From Hirudinaria manillensis (Eukaryota; Annelida; Clitellata; Hirudinida; Hirudinidae), in contig JAVTLF010000015.1 of the NCBI GenBank assembly GCA_034509925.1, positions 1 to 64,000 on the forward strand: a stretch of 64,000 bases of DNA. The letters run 5' to 3'. This document shows positions 55,801-64,000 of this stretch, in pieces; position 1 is the first letter of the stretch; the number at the start of each line of letters is the position of its first letter. A program made the position numbers and the translations under genes. The notes under the pieces are model-generated. The model ran no database searches. It was not told the origin of the DNA and saw only the letters and a program-made list of their open reading frames with translations.

Positions 55801-58800
55801 CCTGCTGGAAAACAAAGTCATTTTTATGGGAACCTTTAGCAAATGGAATGAGAAAACTGGAACTGGTCTTGATACAATACTTAGACCAGTTTTCCATAAA
55901 TAAAGGATAATTCCATATGACTAAGCTGAAAATCCTCCCCCCGAGAACATCACTGAAGCACCTACAATATTCCTGCACAATAAACCTCTTTATTTCTAAA
56001 TCATGCCAATAATACTGCCACCCATCAGGACCATCAAAGTTAAACATTTACTTCATTTGAAAAAAATTATGACCTCCATTCATCCCCATAATAAGCCACA
56101 TCTTTTGCCCATTCCAGGCAATGCAGTTTGTAACTTTTCTTGAGAGGTAGGATTTTTTGACGTCGCTCATATTTTAATATTTTGCTCTCCTTCATACACC
56201 TTAACAGTTTAGATTTGCTGACTTACAAATTTAATGATGAATTAACTTCCCCTGAAATTTTCCCCTGAGTCCCCTGGAATGAGAATTCATCAATCCTTCT
56301 TCGATGGTTTTGGGGGAATTCCACCAAGACTTTTCATATCATATTCATCTGGAGTTCTCAAGAAATTTCCTACTTCAATTTCAAAGTATTGTAGCCCTTT
56401 GGAACTATTGGGAATTGAATAATTTACTTTTTTAACCCCATAATCTGACCTCTTTCATGCTCATACAGTCGTGCTTTCTTTTCCATGTTTTTAGAACTCA
56501 AATAAAACTTTTAAATTGTTCTAATTAATGTTCTTACACATATCTAATAAAATAATAATTATTTCACCCAATAGACCATCAACAAATAATTAATTATGCA
56601 AATTTATGATAACCCTCTTAAAGATATGACGAACATTTTGGCATGCTAATTTGCATTTCTTGCCAAAACGTTCAATAAATTCGTTTATAACTTTATAATA
56701 AGATTTCATAATAGTATTTAAATTCTGTATCCAAATTTCGTAATATAAAATTAATATTTACGAAAGATTTGCCAAAAAACATGGTCTGCTTAAACATGCA
56801 TACTTTTAGTATGATGACCACTGTATTGAAAAGAAATACTAATTATGCATTCTTGATTAGATATTATGTTGTTCCTTTGATAAAGCTTGTAAAAGTTCCC
56901 TAACAGATTTATCAACAAAAATGCAAAGCTTTTGTAACCTTTTTATGTCGCCCAAGTAGAACATATTAATTAATTGCAGGCATCTTTTATAAAATTGAAA
57001 AGAAATTTGGCACAAGCATGTAAAATTATAATTTACAAAAATTGATACTGATCAACCCAATACTTAAGTAATTACTCTAAAATTAAGGGATTTGTGACCT
57101 TTTTACATTCATTGTATCAACACAATTTCTTCATCTCAATGCCACTCCAATTAAATAAGAAAATTTTTAATAAAAACAAAAATATTTCAAACTTGTTGAG
57201 ATCTTCACTTGATGTAATAGTTTTTGCTAATGCATCATTTAGTTTTGTTACCAACACACTTCTAAGGTGTTCAGATTCAACCAATTTTTCCTGATATTTG
57301 TGCCTATCACTAATGGCTGTTTCAAGATGCTCCCGAATTCCACCTATTTCTGCCAATAGTTTTTCAACATTATTTCTTTCATTTCTAACTTCTTCTTCCA
57401 AAACTTTTACTTTGTTTTCTAATCCCTGAAATTTTAAAACAAACAATTTGGCCTACAAAAACTAGGTAATTTATCGTTTTATCATTTATTTCAACCTTTT
57501 TATCATTTTCCAAGGAATTATTTAATTTGATAGCACAGGAAAGCTCTCCAAGAGAATTTTTGTATTCCATTAATTCATTGTTTGCTTTGCATTTTTCTGA
57601 CTTAAACTCTTCCAATTCTTGTGAGATGTTCTGAAATAACATGAATTCAGTCTTTAGTCATAAAAACTAATGTATTAAGAAAGTCTAACCTTATACTTGC
57701 CCTCCAACATTTCATTTTCTTTTTTTAGAGCAGATAATTTTTTAGTAGACTCTGAATTCTGAAAAAATTTGATTCATTAAAGATAAAATATGAAATTGGC
57801 CATCAACACAACAACAGATTTAAGGTTAGCCCTATTTTTTATGTATTAAGGAATAAAAACTGATCTTGAAGCATATGGACAAAACAGAAAGCTCACATTG
57901 ACAAATTGTTTTGGAATATTTACTTTAACATACATTATTAAATAATTTTAGAATAATTTCATCAAAAAATACAATATAAATACAAATAACATATCAAAAG
58001 AGTATTGTTAAAGAATATTTATAACTTGATTATGAAATATTTTTGCAGAACAAATCCGAGCACTATAGAAATCATTTCCTTCTAAGAAATTAAACTACTA
58101 CTTTATCTTCATTAGATTTTTCAAGCCACCAGGAAAGCATTTATTTAGGGGTTATACCATCCCTAGCTTGTCTTTTAATATCTGCTTGATGTATCATTCT
58201 CTGATAATACTGCACAACAAGGATTTTGCTTCTGGAACTCTGCTGGGTGTTCCATATGCAATTTTGATTATTGATCACAAAAATAATTTTTTCAAATCTT
58301 CTGTTACTTAAGCAGAGTGATGAATGATTATGGGTAAACCCACAACCTAAAAGACTACAAAATACCAGCCAGTGAATTACATAAATAAATGACTTGAAGG
58401 AAGCGCTTTGTTAATGTTGGAATTCATAATTAATTTATACCAAGAATTTTCAGATTTTACACCAGGCATTTACACCTTCTTCAATTTAAAATTGCATTTT
58501 ACTTTGAAGTTTCAATTGCAGTGGCAAAATAATAATTTTCTTTAGACTGCTTTATAATTTTAAGATCATATCTATAGTTTTTGGTTGTTATCTATGGCAT
58601 ACAGCTTTATTTTCAAAGTAATGTCCTTATTGTTGTATCTTGAATTACTTGCTGTGTAATTAAGGACTACTTGGGAATTGGAGATACTAAGCTACTTTAT
58701 TACAAAGAATGTGCCACTGCACTAACCTCAAAAAGATTCTGTATATTATCGAAATAAACTTAAGTAATAATAAATTCTTACAATATTATTACATTATCCA

Positions 58801-61264
58801 CAACACCTCCCCCTCATATATAATTATAGATCTTCTTGCTTGCGTCGATCACGAGACGCTTAGGTGGACACGATGGCGTGTGGATCTTTTTGCTGGTTTT
58901 GGCATTGTGTCTTCTTGGGAGTGCTTCTCTACCATCGACTTGCCTCTGTCGAATGGCCAACACCACCCCCTTTGTCTTGCTGACTTCTCAATTTGTCCTT
59001 CTTTATTATCAGCATGCCAATTCCTTCTTGACACTGACAACTCCTTGACCTTGAATCTCTACCATCACTTGGAGAAGGAGAGTGAGATGGAGTACATCAA
59101 TGGAACCTCCTTCGTTTACCCCCATGTTTACTGATTGAATCGCTTTGTTCATGGACTGAGTAAGATCTCCTTGGAACTCTACTCATCCACTTACTGCCTA
59201 TTAATGCAGCACTGCCATCTACGTTGGCCCGTTCTTGGCCAGTGTGATTACTGCAGCAATCCTCTGCTTCCTCCTCCTTCTGAGGCAATGGGTTCCGGAC
59301 TTCTTTGCTAGGGAAGTCTTGAGAATCCTCAAATGCTGACCTATCTTCAGCTACGACCGGATCAGCCTCGACTGTCTTCCCTGGTTCATCCAGGAGCTCG
59401 TTCACTCTCTCAGCAGGATCAACATTAATCCTTTCCTCTTCCTCCTTCCATGCATCGCAGTGGACAGGAGAATCTGCCACCAAGGTCTCTGCGATGACCT
59501 CGCACATCATGGCTTCTTCTTGGGCCTCGCCCACTACATCAACTGGAGCATCCACACTCCCTTCTTCCTCCTTCCACATATCGCAGTGGACAGGGATATT
59601 TGCCATCAAGGTCTCTGTGCTGACCTTGCACATCATGGGTTCAACTTGGGCCTCGCCCACTACCACAAGCGGAGTATTCTTACTCCCTTCTTCTTCCTTC
59701 CATGTATCGCAATGGATAGGAGTTGGTACAGCCACAGTGTCTGTGCTGACCTTTCCCATCTTGGGTTCAACTTGGGCCTCGCCCACTACCACAAGCGGAG
59801 TATTCCCACTCCCTACCTCCTCCCTCCACGCATCGCAGTGGACAGGGTTAGGTGCAGTCACGGTATCTGCGCTGAACATCTTGATTATTGTCAGCCACCG
59901 TTCTTGATCTCTTTGCTCCCTTTCTTCGCGCTCTTGTTTCTCTCTCTCGCACTCTTCTTTCAATCTCTGCTCTTTTCCTTCATGGTAGGACAGGAACATC
60001 ATGAACATCTCTGCTACCGATAGTTCTTAGCGTTAGTCATCCTCGTCGCCAATGTTGCATCTTGAATTACTTGCTATATAATTAAGGACTACTTTGGGAA
60101 TTGGAAATACTAAGCTGTTTTATTACAAAGAATGTGCCACTGCACTAACCTCAAAAAGATTCTGTATATTATTATAATAAACTTAAGTAATAATAAATTC
60201 TTACAATATTATTACATTATCCACAACACTTATCATTACAGCTTTGTAAAAATTGACAAAATTCGCAATTTGACAAAACTCCTCCATTGCCTTCATTGAT
60301 ATTGTTAGTGATGTCAGAATTATGCAAATATTATAAAAATTCAGAAAAAAATTCCAGTCATTGTTCCATACATATGAAACTTGACTGATGAACCAGAATT
60401 TATAGACTTGGACTTGCTGGAAACTATAAACTTTTATCTGATGGAATATGTTTGCTGCTTATGCAATATTGGTTTATGAATCAAATCTGTGCCTTTGGGA
60501 TTTCTGACAACAAATATATCACAATAAACACCAGTGACATAATTGAACTCTCGGTATAATCCATCGTCACTTGCTAATAGTCAAAAGACAAGTCATTCTC
60601 ACAATAGCTTGCCATTATATTTATCTATTTTTTCACTTATTTTATTTTGAAAGTTCTCAATTGTCTTTCCTGACAGTTAAGTATTAAGAACTAAGTATTA
60701 AGAACCTCTGACATCAGAGTGCCAGTTCTTGTCATTCCTCAAAAAATTGATAAGTGACACTTAAGTCACATAAGTCACAAGCATACCATGTGTTAGAGTT
60801 ACCAAAAGAGGTCACCAAGACCCAAAAAATAGGTAAGCATGGAGGCTGTTAAAATACTAAATAGCTAACTTAAAGATAAAGGAAAGCTTTGAAGGGAAAT
60901 CTAGAAAAAATAAGATCTGGTATTCAGTAACCCTTTCCAGGTCTGTCTTTATTGATTTTGATAAATTACTTTGTTTCGCCAACAATTGGCTCTAACACAT
61001 CACACAAAATCAATTTGAGAGCCTTTTGAAACATGTGGGTTGGGTTTATGTTTCAGCACAAAAGCATCAATTACTGGAACCCTCATAGCAGATTATATGA
61101 AAAACACATTTTGCTTAAAATTTCAAATAACATTTACAAATTAAATTTAAAAAAAAAAAAACCAGAAAAACGTACTGCTCTCAACAATTGAACATGTTCT
61201 TCTCTCAGCTTTCCATAGACCTCTTTCATTTTCTGGAATTTATCCTCATTACTTTTTGCAAGTC
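43618..61264 (-). CDS. Hip1: HIP1/HIP1R (huntingtin-interacting protein 1) gene, 3' fifteen exons
   Basis: HIP1-family proteins link clathrin coats and membrane lipids to actin during endocytosis. The usual layout is an N-terminal ANTH lipid-binding domain, a coiled coil that binds clathrin light chain, and a C-terminal THATCH (I/LWEQ) actin-binding domain. Fifteen exons here code for about 727 residues, and every junction agrees in phase with GT/AG borders. They give the post-ANTH segment (KMKEVYGKLREEHVQLLR), a long coiled coil, and a complete THATCH domain (DLVEKEM; GVQLEVNEKIL; RWTEGLISAAKAVG; FEELVVCAQEISASTTQLV; KEMDSQVRVLELE), ending AGESEGWE as in human HIP1. The ANTH domain must lie right of the window. 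Introns carry Tc1, LINE, SINE and LTR copies but no exon is disrupted. Confidence 0.93.
43908..44137 (-). CDS. Hip1: Hip1 exon: THATCH core helices
   Basis: It reads DEADKVVGGKGKFEELVV, AQEISASTTQLVVASKVKAE and ASKGVSEATGLVVAS, the most conserved part of the actin-binding core. One base enters and one G leaves. Confidence 0.94.
44138..44994. other. Hip1 intron sequence
   Basis: It is AT-rich intron with no recognised element. Confidence 0.35.
44995..45340 (-). mobile_element. CR1/L2-type LINE reverse transcriptase fragment
   Basis: On the minus strand pieces read CGVIQGSVPEPLLFLL and FYYHLYADAMQVCIYC, worn forms of GVPQGSVLGPLLF and YADDTQLY. An FDTVD-like motif precedes them near 45320. 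It is frameshifted and old. Confidence 0.65.
45341..46142. other. Hip1 intron sequence
   Basis: Similarity to LINE sequence fades after about 45530. Nothing else was recognised. Confidence 0.3.
46143..46243 (-). CDS. Hip1: Hip1 exon: THATCH, WTEGLISAAKAVG helix
   Basis: It reads GTSSVKDFYKKHHRWTEGLI then SAAKAVGFGASLLV. The donor gtttgt at 46142 is weak but gives the right phase and residues for the next exon (human GATVMVDAAD). Confidence 0.92.
46244..47128. other. Hip1 intron sequence
   Basis: No exon or element was recognised. Confidence 0.35.
47129..47191 (-). CDS. Hip1: Hip1 exon: THATCH, LQKEIV helix
   Basis: The 21 codons read KIRILIEKSKFLQKEIVSQG and R, close to human HIP1R RLLVTTSTSLQKEIVESGR. 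It starts and ends at phase 0; the donor is gtatgt. Confidence 0.93.
47253..47342 (-). CDS. Hip1: Hip1 exon: THATCH, VQLEVNEKIL helix
   Basis: The 30 codons read KMLASSRSQQSGVQLEVNEK then ILDSCNTLMM (human GVKLEVNERILNSCTDLM). Phase 0 on both sides; the acceptor is tttcag. Confidence 0.94.
47415..47608 (-). CDS. Hip1: Hip1 exon: start of THATCH domain
   Basis: It contains IPKFEDIETEKMDDLVEKEM then QQTSKAIEEAASRIA, matching human DLVDKEMAATSAAIETATARI. The acceptor may be three bases further in (47605) without changing the frame. Confidence 0.92.
47676..47741 (-). CDS. Hip1: Hip1 exon: linker helix before THATCH
   Basis: It reads MSDLAQNIGERIKGLLDIIK. The place and phase fit the segment before the LPRGLDI-like stretch of the human protein. 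Confidence 0.85.
47830..48375 (+). mobile_element. LINE 3' fragment, restriction-endonuclease clade
   Basis: It contains TTWEDG-like codons near 47940, an endonuclease motif LPDMMLMSPSMEATILVELT at 48026-48090 and the 3' end near 48360. The usual R/K before PD is L here. It ends about 25 bases before the donor of the next Hip1 exon. Confidence 0.78.
48402..48521 (-). CDS. Hip1: Hip1 exon: post-coil helices
   Basis: It reads LWLDPEMLLSNLINFSFLGS and IIELALATAHSASIDAGEG, like the human HIP1R stretch LVAALTRFSHLAADTIINGGATSHLA. In phase on both sides. Confidence 0.88.
48541..49329. other. Hip1 intron sequence
   Basis: No exon or repeat was recognised. Confidence 0.3.
49330..49455 (+). CDS. Small open frame with a signal-peptide-like start
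   Basis: The 41-codon plus-strand frame begins MRTSCLIICLVLAFCVLIE, a short basic start and a long hydrophobic core ending near small residues, as in secreted peptides. It lies in a Hip1 intron on the other strand, with no known family and no promoter evidence. It may be chance. Confidence 0.15.
49456..50661. other. Hip1 intron sequence
   Basis: It is strongly AT-rich, with nothing recognised. Confidence 0.35.
50662..50742 (-). CDS. Hip1: Hip1 exon: central helical region
   Basis: It reads YLVENIDPTIKSLQHLED then TWTQEDNP, parallel to human HIP1R YLVSRAQEALDAVSTLEE. The donor is gtagag. Confidence 0.87.
50968..51057 (-). CDS. Hip1: Hip1 exon: segment after the coiled coil
   Basis: It reads KLVYACRSMISHSLHQGKST then FSELRCTA; human HIP1R has LHLRCTSS here. 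The 76-bp upstream intron and the perfect gtaagt donor support it. Confidence 0.87.
51134..51574 (-). CDS. Hip1: Hip1 exon: main coiled coil
   Basis: This 441-base exon codes for about 147 residues of continuous heptads (for example EKTELQKECSLKLSELDITS and KKALQRDFEGNKAYLSMLIE). This is the region that binds clathrin light chain in known HIP1 proteins. A start three bases upstream (51577) keeps the frame. Confidence 0.9.
52085..52210 (+). mobile_element. tRNA-derived SINE
   Basis: It carries a polymerase III A box (TGGCTGAATGG at about 52093) and a B box (GTTCAATACCC about 40 bases on) in a tRNA-sized 5' part, then gagcactatacaaatctg as the tail. It cannot be a working tRNA because the arms do not pair well. 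Confidence 0.6.
52600..54300 (-). mobile_element. Tc1/mariner relic
   Basis: On the minus strand an N-terminal HTH-like part near 54000-54120, EKQFNFDGPDG near 53800 and a C-terminal part at 52780-53000 (NPVENSWSNIANELYMKVER) follow in the order of a Tc1/Tc3 transposase. The left end has aaaggttacaaacattttgg. It is frameshifted and dead. Confidence 0.72.
54301..55370 (-). mobile_element. Second Tc1/mariner relic
   Basis: On the minus strand fragments near 54560-54720 read LDRFMPLFVDNSYGNNFVFQ and D, the middle of a Tc1/Tc3 transposase, in a different copy from its neighbours. Its ends are not clear. Confidence 0.6.
55390..57115 (-). mobile_element. Third Tc1/mariner relic with one clear terminal repeat
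   Basis: The longest frame (55730-56047) reads FNFDGPDGWQYYWHDLEIKR, later SHKNDFVFQQD, with PPDLNAVENVW near 55690. The right end near 57080-57115 (gggatttgtgacctttttacattca) matches the inverted left end at 24464. Broken by several frameshifts. Confidence 0.72.
57209..57425 (-). CDS. Hip1: Hip1 exon: coiled coil
   Basis: It reads GLENKVKVLEEEVRNERNNV then HKYQEKLVESEHLRSVLV. The donor gtgaag at 57208 gives the phase that the next exon needs; a second GT at 57192 does not. Confidence 0.85.
57496..57630 (-). CDS. Hip1: Hip1 exon: coiled coil
   Basis: The 45 codons read NISQELEEFKSEKCKANNEL and onward to NSLENDKK. Phase 0 at both ends; the acceptor is tttcag and the donor gttgaa. Confidence 0.85.
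57690..57758 (-). CDS. Hip1: Hip1 exon: coiled coil
   Basis: The 23 codons read NSESTKKLSALKKENEMLEG and KYK. Phase 0; it joins the LLRA end of the first exon to give LLRANSESTKKL, close to human LLRKHADVSKQL. Confidence 0.85.
57759..58625. other. Hip1 intron sequence
   Basis: It is AT-rich and no exon was recognised. Confidence 0.35.
59097..60008 (-). CDS. Repeat protein of LTR family C
   Basis: The 303-residue frame starts with a charged coiled-coil stretch (residues 10-45, rich in KEE/REE) as in some Gag proteins. Three and a part tandem units of 42 residues follow, each with an HCDxW-KEE-VVVGEAQ pattern, then an acidic tail. No capsid, zinc knuckle or enzyme motif is visible. It may be a modified Gag; its function is unknown. 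Confidence 0.7.
   Translation of the reverse strand: MFMMFLSYHEGKEQRLKEECEREKQEREEREQRDQERWLTIIKMFSADTVTAPNPVHCDAWREEVGSGNTPLVVVGEAQVEPKMGKVSTDTVAVPTPIHCDTWKEEEGSKNTPLVVVGEAQVEPMMCKVSTETLMANIPVHCDMWKEEEGSVDAPVDVVGEAQEEAMMCEVIAETLVADSPVHCDAWKEEEERINVDPAERVNELLDEPGKTVEADPVVAEDRSAFEDSQDFPSKEVRNPLPQKEEEAEDCCSNHTGQERANVDGSAALIGSKWMSRVPRRSYSVHEQSDSISKHGGKRRRFH
59455..59870. repeat. 126-bp tandem repeats inside family C
   Basis: Units share tgggcctcgcccactac and atcgca(g/a)tgga blocks at 126-bp spacing. The same array occurs in the partial copy at 2935-3330. Confidence 0.85.
60234..61175. other. Hip1 intron sequence
   Basis: Nothing recognised apart from an A run near 61150. Confidence 0.35.
61176..61264 (-). 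CDS. Hip1: Hip1 exon: conserved segment just after the ANTH domain
   Basis: It reads LAKSNEDKFQKMKEVYGKLR then EEHVQLLRA, the best preserved piece outside THATCH (human MKEVYxKLRSEHIxLLR). The donor gtacgt is strong. It enters with two bases, so an upstream exon lies right of the window. Confidence 0.92.
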
Positions 61265-61627
61265 CTGAAAAGATTGTGAATTGAGGTCCTTATTAGATAA
61301 CTGGACAAATCTTGCGCAAAGCCCAACTTGTGGGAAGCAAATTTTGGTCTCCTACCATGGATTTGAGTTGATTCTCAAAAATTAGTTTTTGTATAACATT
61401 ATATCCATTAGACAACATTCAGAGCACTTTTATCTGCCCAATTTCACTCAATTTACAATGATACAGCAACATTTAATTTTCCAGTAAAACCAGGATTCAG
61501 TTGCTAGTTTGTAATAGCCTGTCAGTTTATACCAAACATCTTTGGTAGTTATGACCTAGCAGAAGCATAAGTTAGTTTACCTTTTTGTTAAAACATGTTT
61601 TGGAGACTGGGATGGACTTTTTACATG

Positions 61628-62000
61628 CCTTTATTTAAGTTGGTATGTGGATGTTCAAATCTTGCAATTGATTTTTTGATTACTTCCTAACATCCAAATG
61701 GGTTGAAATTTGGCAGACTTATGTCTTTTGAGTGTCATAAGTCTTTCGTAAATTTTAAATATCGTTAAATTTTAAAATAAAAATACCACTAAAATAAATA
61801 CTACAATACTACAAGTATTAAACATTTTTGCCACCTGTCTATGAGATAACCAGTTTACAAAATAGATTTGTATGTGCAATTTTTTCATAGACTTGTGACC
61901 TGTTTTATCCTTTCAATGATGTTATCATTGCTTTTCAATACATACACCATTTTGTTAACTATATATTGTTTTAGCCTTAGAAGCTCATCAATGGTGAAAC
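61628..62000. repeat. Interspersed repeat, second copy of the family at 8745/12431
   Basis: It shares the block ttaaattttaaaataaa, the tacaatact block and the acttgtgacct-like end with the copy split by element A. Non-coding. Confidence 0.65.
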
Positions 62001-62304
62001 ATCACACTAACAAAGGATGAAAACAAGAACAAACTGACTTAAATAAACTGATAACTGTTATCCATTTTCCATAGCTTATTCATTTCTAATTGCTTACAAA
62101 TAAAATATTAATTGCATTTTGTGATTTTTTACAACCATATTTACTAAGGCTAAAATAAAAATCTATAAAAAAAAATTTTAAAAACATGCTTTTATGTCAA
62201 AATGATATAAAATGGATGCCAAAAATTGTGTTTAGATGCCAACTAAAAAAATATAGGAATTTGGTAGGACTAAAAATAAAAGCATGGGTGCCAATAATGT
62301 AGAT

Positions 62305-64000
62305 GATGATGGAAACTCCTCCTTGGAGCTTTCCGACAGGGATCCTCAGAGAAGGTTCCCCATCTTCGAACGTTTCAGCCCTTTGAAACCCCTGACGTTC
62401 TCCAGGGGTGGGCCCCATCCGGTGATCAGCCGGATGTCCCTGTCGGTTTCCATGTGCAGACTCAAAAGCTTAGGCTTTGGAAGGCTTTCTTTGGCCTCTT
62501 TATGCCGTCACTTGCCAGACTGGAGCAACTATTAAAAGCTCTCGTTGGCTTCTTTCGTCGCTGCTCTCTCCCACTGAAGCGAAGCCATCTAGCCCCTACG
62601 ACTCTCAATGGCCTTGTTTCCTGCCACCCAATAATATCGACTTGGGCTCTAAATTTGCTTTAAAAACAGAAATTTGTCACCGGCTCTGCTCCTCTCGGGC
62701 GACGAATTACCTCGGTGGTTCTATTCTGACCGGAGATCGGCGGCTTTCTCCGGTCCTTTCTCTGTGGCTTCTGAAGATGTTTCCTTGCCTCTCATTTGCC
62801 AGATCCAGAACGAAGCTGCCTCCGCCGCTTCAGACATCCTTGTCACTGTCTTCGTTCTTTCTCAGTAGATAGGCCTATTTTCGTGAGGAATGCGTATGTC
62901 GACTTACCGATTATGCCCCTTGCGCCAACTTCTTGTGGGAAGAGGTCAATTCTGAAACCTTTCGCTTCCAGGTCCACCGCCAGATCTGCGTACTTTTCTG
63001 TCCTCCCATGGGACCGTCAACTCCACCAAAATGATGGCATCTGATGACGCCGACATCAAGACCAAATCCGGCCTCTTGCCACTTTCAATCAGCACATGGG
63101 GATAGTGCCTCATTCCTTCTAAGTCGGCTGCGACTGTCCAATCATTTGTCTCTGCAAGGATGTCCTTTCTTGGCATTTTACCTCACTTTCTGCAGAGGTG
63201 TGCGCAGTCCTCGCGCAGGAAGTAAATCTTCTGTTGCTTGTAGATTGCGCGCGAGTTTGCTCTGGATACCGCTGTTTTGGTGGCCTCGAACACTTCTCGT
63301 AGGACCTGATTGTGTCGCCACATATACCGAACTTGGGCAAGGGTGTATTTGCAGTTGCTGAGCACATGATGCAATGTCTCGGTTCCGCCACAGAGTTCGC
63401 ATTTGGCATCTTCTAATAAGCCCCACCTCTTTAAATTGTCTTTGGAAGGCAACTGATCATAAATCGATCTTATCGCAAAGGTCAGCCAGAGCGGGGACAA
63501 CTTCCGTAAATCGCTCCAGGTAAGGGACCGTGGATCACATCTTCCCAAGTTGTCCACTTACCCTGGTGTGCTAACTGTATGGCCTTTGTGACTCGATCTT
63601 GTTCCTCTTTCTGCCTCCTCTCCTGGCCAATCATCGCACCTCTAGTCGATGAGCTGGCCTGGGACCATTTCTGGAAGTGGTTCCATCCCACTGCGTGACG
63701 GTCTGTCTGGATAGGACCTCTTACTTCTTCGAACATCAGTACATTTACTGATTCGTCGATCTCTTTCTGCGCTCGGAACTTCTTTCCAGATCTGAGCAGT
63801 GGATTAACTTCGCGGATCATGTTGTCCGCGGAGTTATTGAGCAGCCACTGCGTTCGGATTTTGGAGAGTTTGTACTCCTCCACGATGGACCTAAGTGGCA
63901 GTCTAAGGCTCGCGCTCCTGCTGTAGAGGGCAAGCGACGACAATGCTGGAGGTAAACCCAGCCATGTCCTGGTGTGCCGGTTGACTTTCCTCTCTAACCC
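62305..64000 (-). mobile_element. LINE of the restriction-endonuclease clade, running off the window
   Basis: It is nearly parallel to 29822-31550. On the minus strand it gives the end of the reverse transcriptase region (SSLALYSRSASLRLPLRSIV near 63920), the CCHC-type finger near 63390 (CELCGGTETLHHVLSNC), the endonuclease motif (GKRPDLVLMSASSDAIILVE near 63060) and the tail near 62950. PD and E of the R/KPD-x(12-14)-D/E pattern are intact. Frameshifts break the gene. Confidence 0.88.

Larger units (their letters stand above)
58631..60228 (-). mobile_element. Small non-autonomous LTR element (family C) with both LTRs
   Basis: LTRs at 58631-58805 and 60053-60228 (TGTTG to CAACA) are about 5% different. 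CTTAT duplications lie at 58626-58630 and 60229-60233. A primer-site-like TTGGCGACGAGGATGA follows the 5' LTR on the minus strand and a GAGGGGGAGG purine tract precedes the 3' LTR. The only gene is a 303-codon frame with tandem repeats and no pol. It looks whole as a non-autonomous element. Confidence 0.9.

Noticed and set aside
57192-57208. Alternative donor gtttga for the Hip1 exon at 57209-57425
   Set aside because: It gives a phase that does not fit the next exon; gtgaag at 57208 does.
59460-60023. 187-codon plus-strand frame with repeated histidine and leucine motifs
   Set aside because: It is the antisense shadow of the repeat array at 59455-59870; composition follows from the repeats.

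Overview
The window is AT-rich animal DNA with spliced host genes buried in mobile elements. It carries 3' parts of two conserved animal genes that converge tail to tail. On the plus strand, exons from 452 to 37773 encode a neuroglian/L1CAM-family cell adhesion protein. On the minus strand, exons from 61264 down to 43618 encode the coiled-coil and actin-binding part of a HIP1/HIP1R protein. The 5' ends of both genes lie outside the window. The organism is an invertebrate, most likely an arthropod: the adhesion gene fits fly neuroglian best, and the Copia element uses the initiator-tRNA primer site known from fly copia. SAP-domain Gag elements make a chelicerate possible. No species is claimed.

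Region 1-29.3 kb holds neuroglian from Ig2 to the first cytoplasmic exon, interrupted by a Gypsy-type LTR family (a young copy at 9104-12430, non-autonomous relatives at 2025-5050 and 6579-8458, solo or partial copies at 13075 and 19718), a Copia element (16286-19444), fragments of a restriction-endonuclease LINE, and a Tc1 region with a pogo-like element inside. Region 29.3-37.7 kb is one 8.4 kb intron before the last neuroglian exon; it holds the best LINE copy (29822-33400), a second copy in the other direction and a Tc1 relic. Region 37.8-43.6 kb is intergenic with worn LINE, SINE and Tc1 relics. Region 43.6-61.3 kb is HIP1, fifteen exons whose splice phases all agree, with Tc1 relics, a SINE, LINE fragments and a small LTR element in its introns. 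Region 61.3-64 kb is an upstream HIP1 intron with another LINE copy running off the end.

The most notable observation is that an LTR element with 4-bp target duplications sits in what looks like the exon for the second half of neuroglian Ig5. If that reading is right, this allele cannot make the full receptor from a simple transcript. Next are a C-terminus ending in SYNGVY where L1-family proteins have the ankyrin-binding FIGQY motif, and two non-autonomous LTR families in which repetitive proteins take the place of pol. No CRISPR array, prokaryotic operon, rRNA gene or intact tRNA gene was seen.
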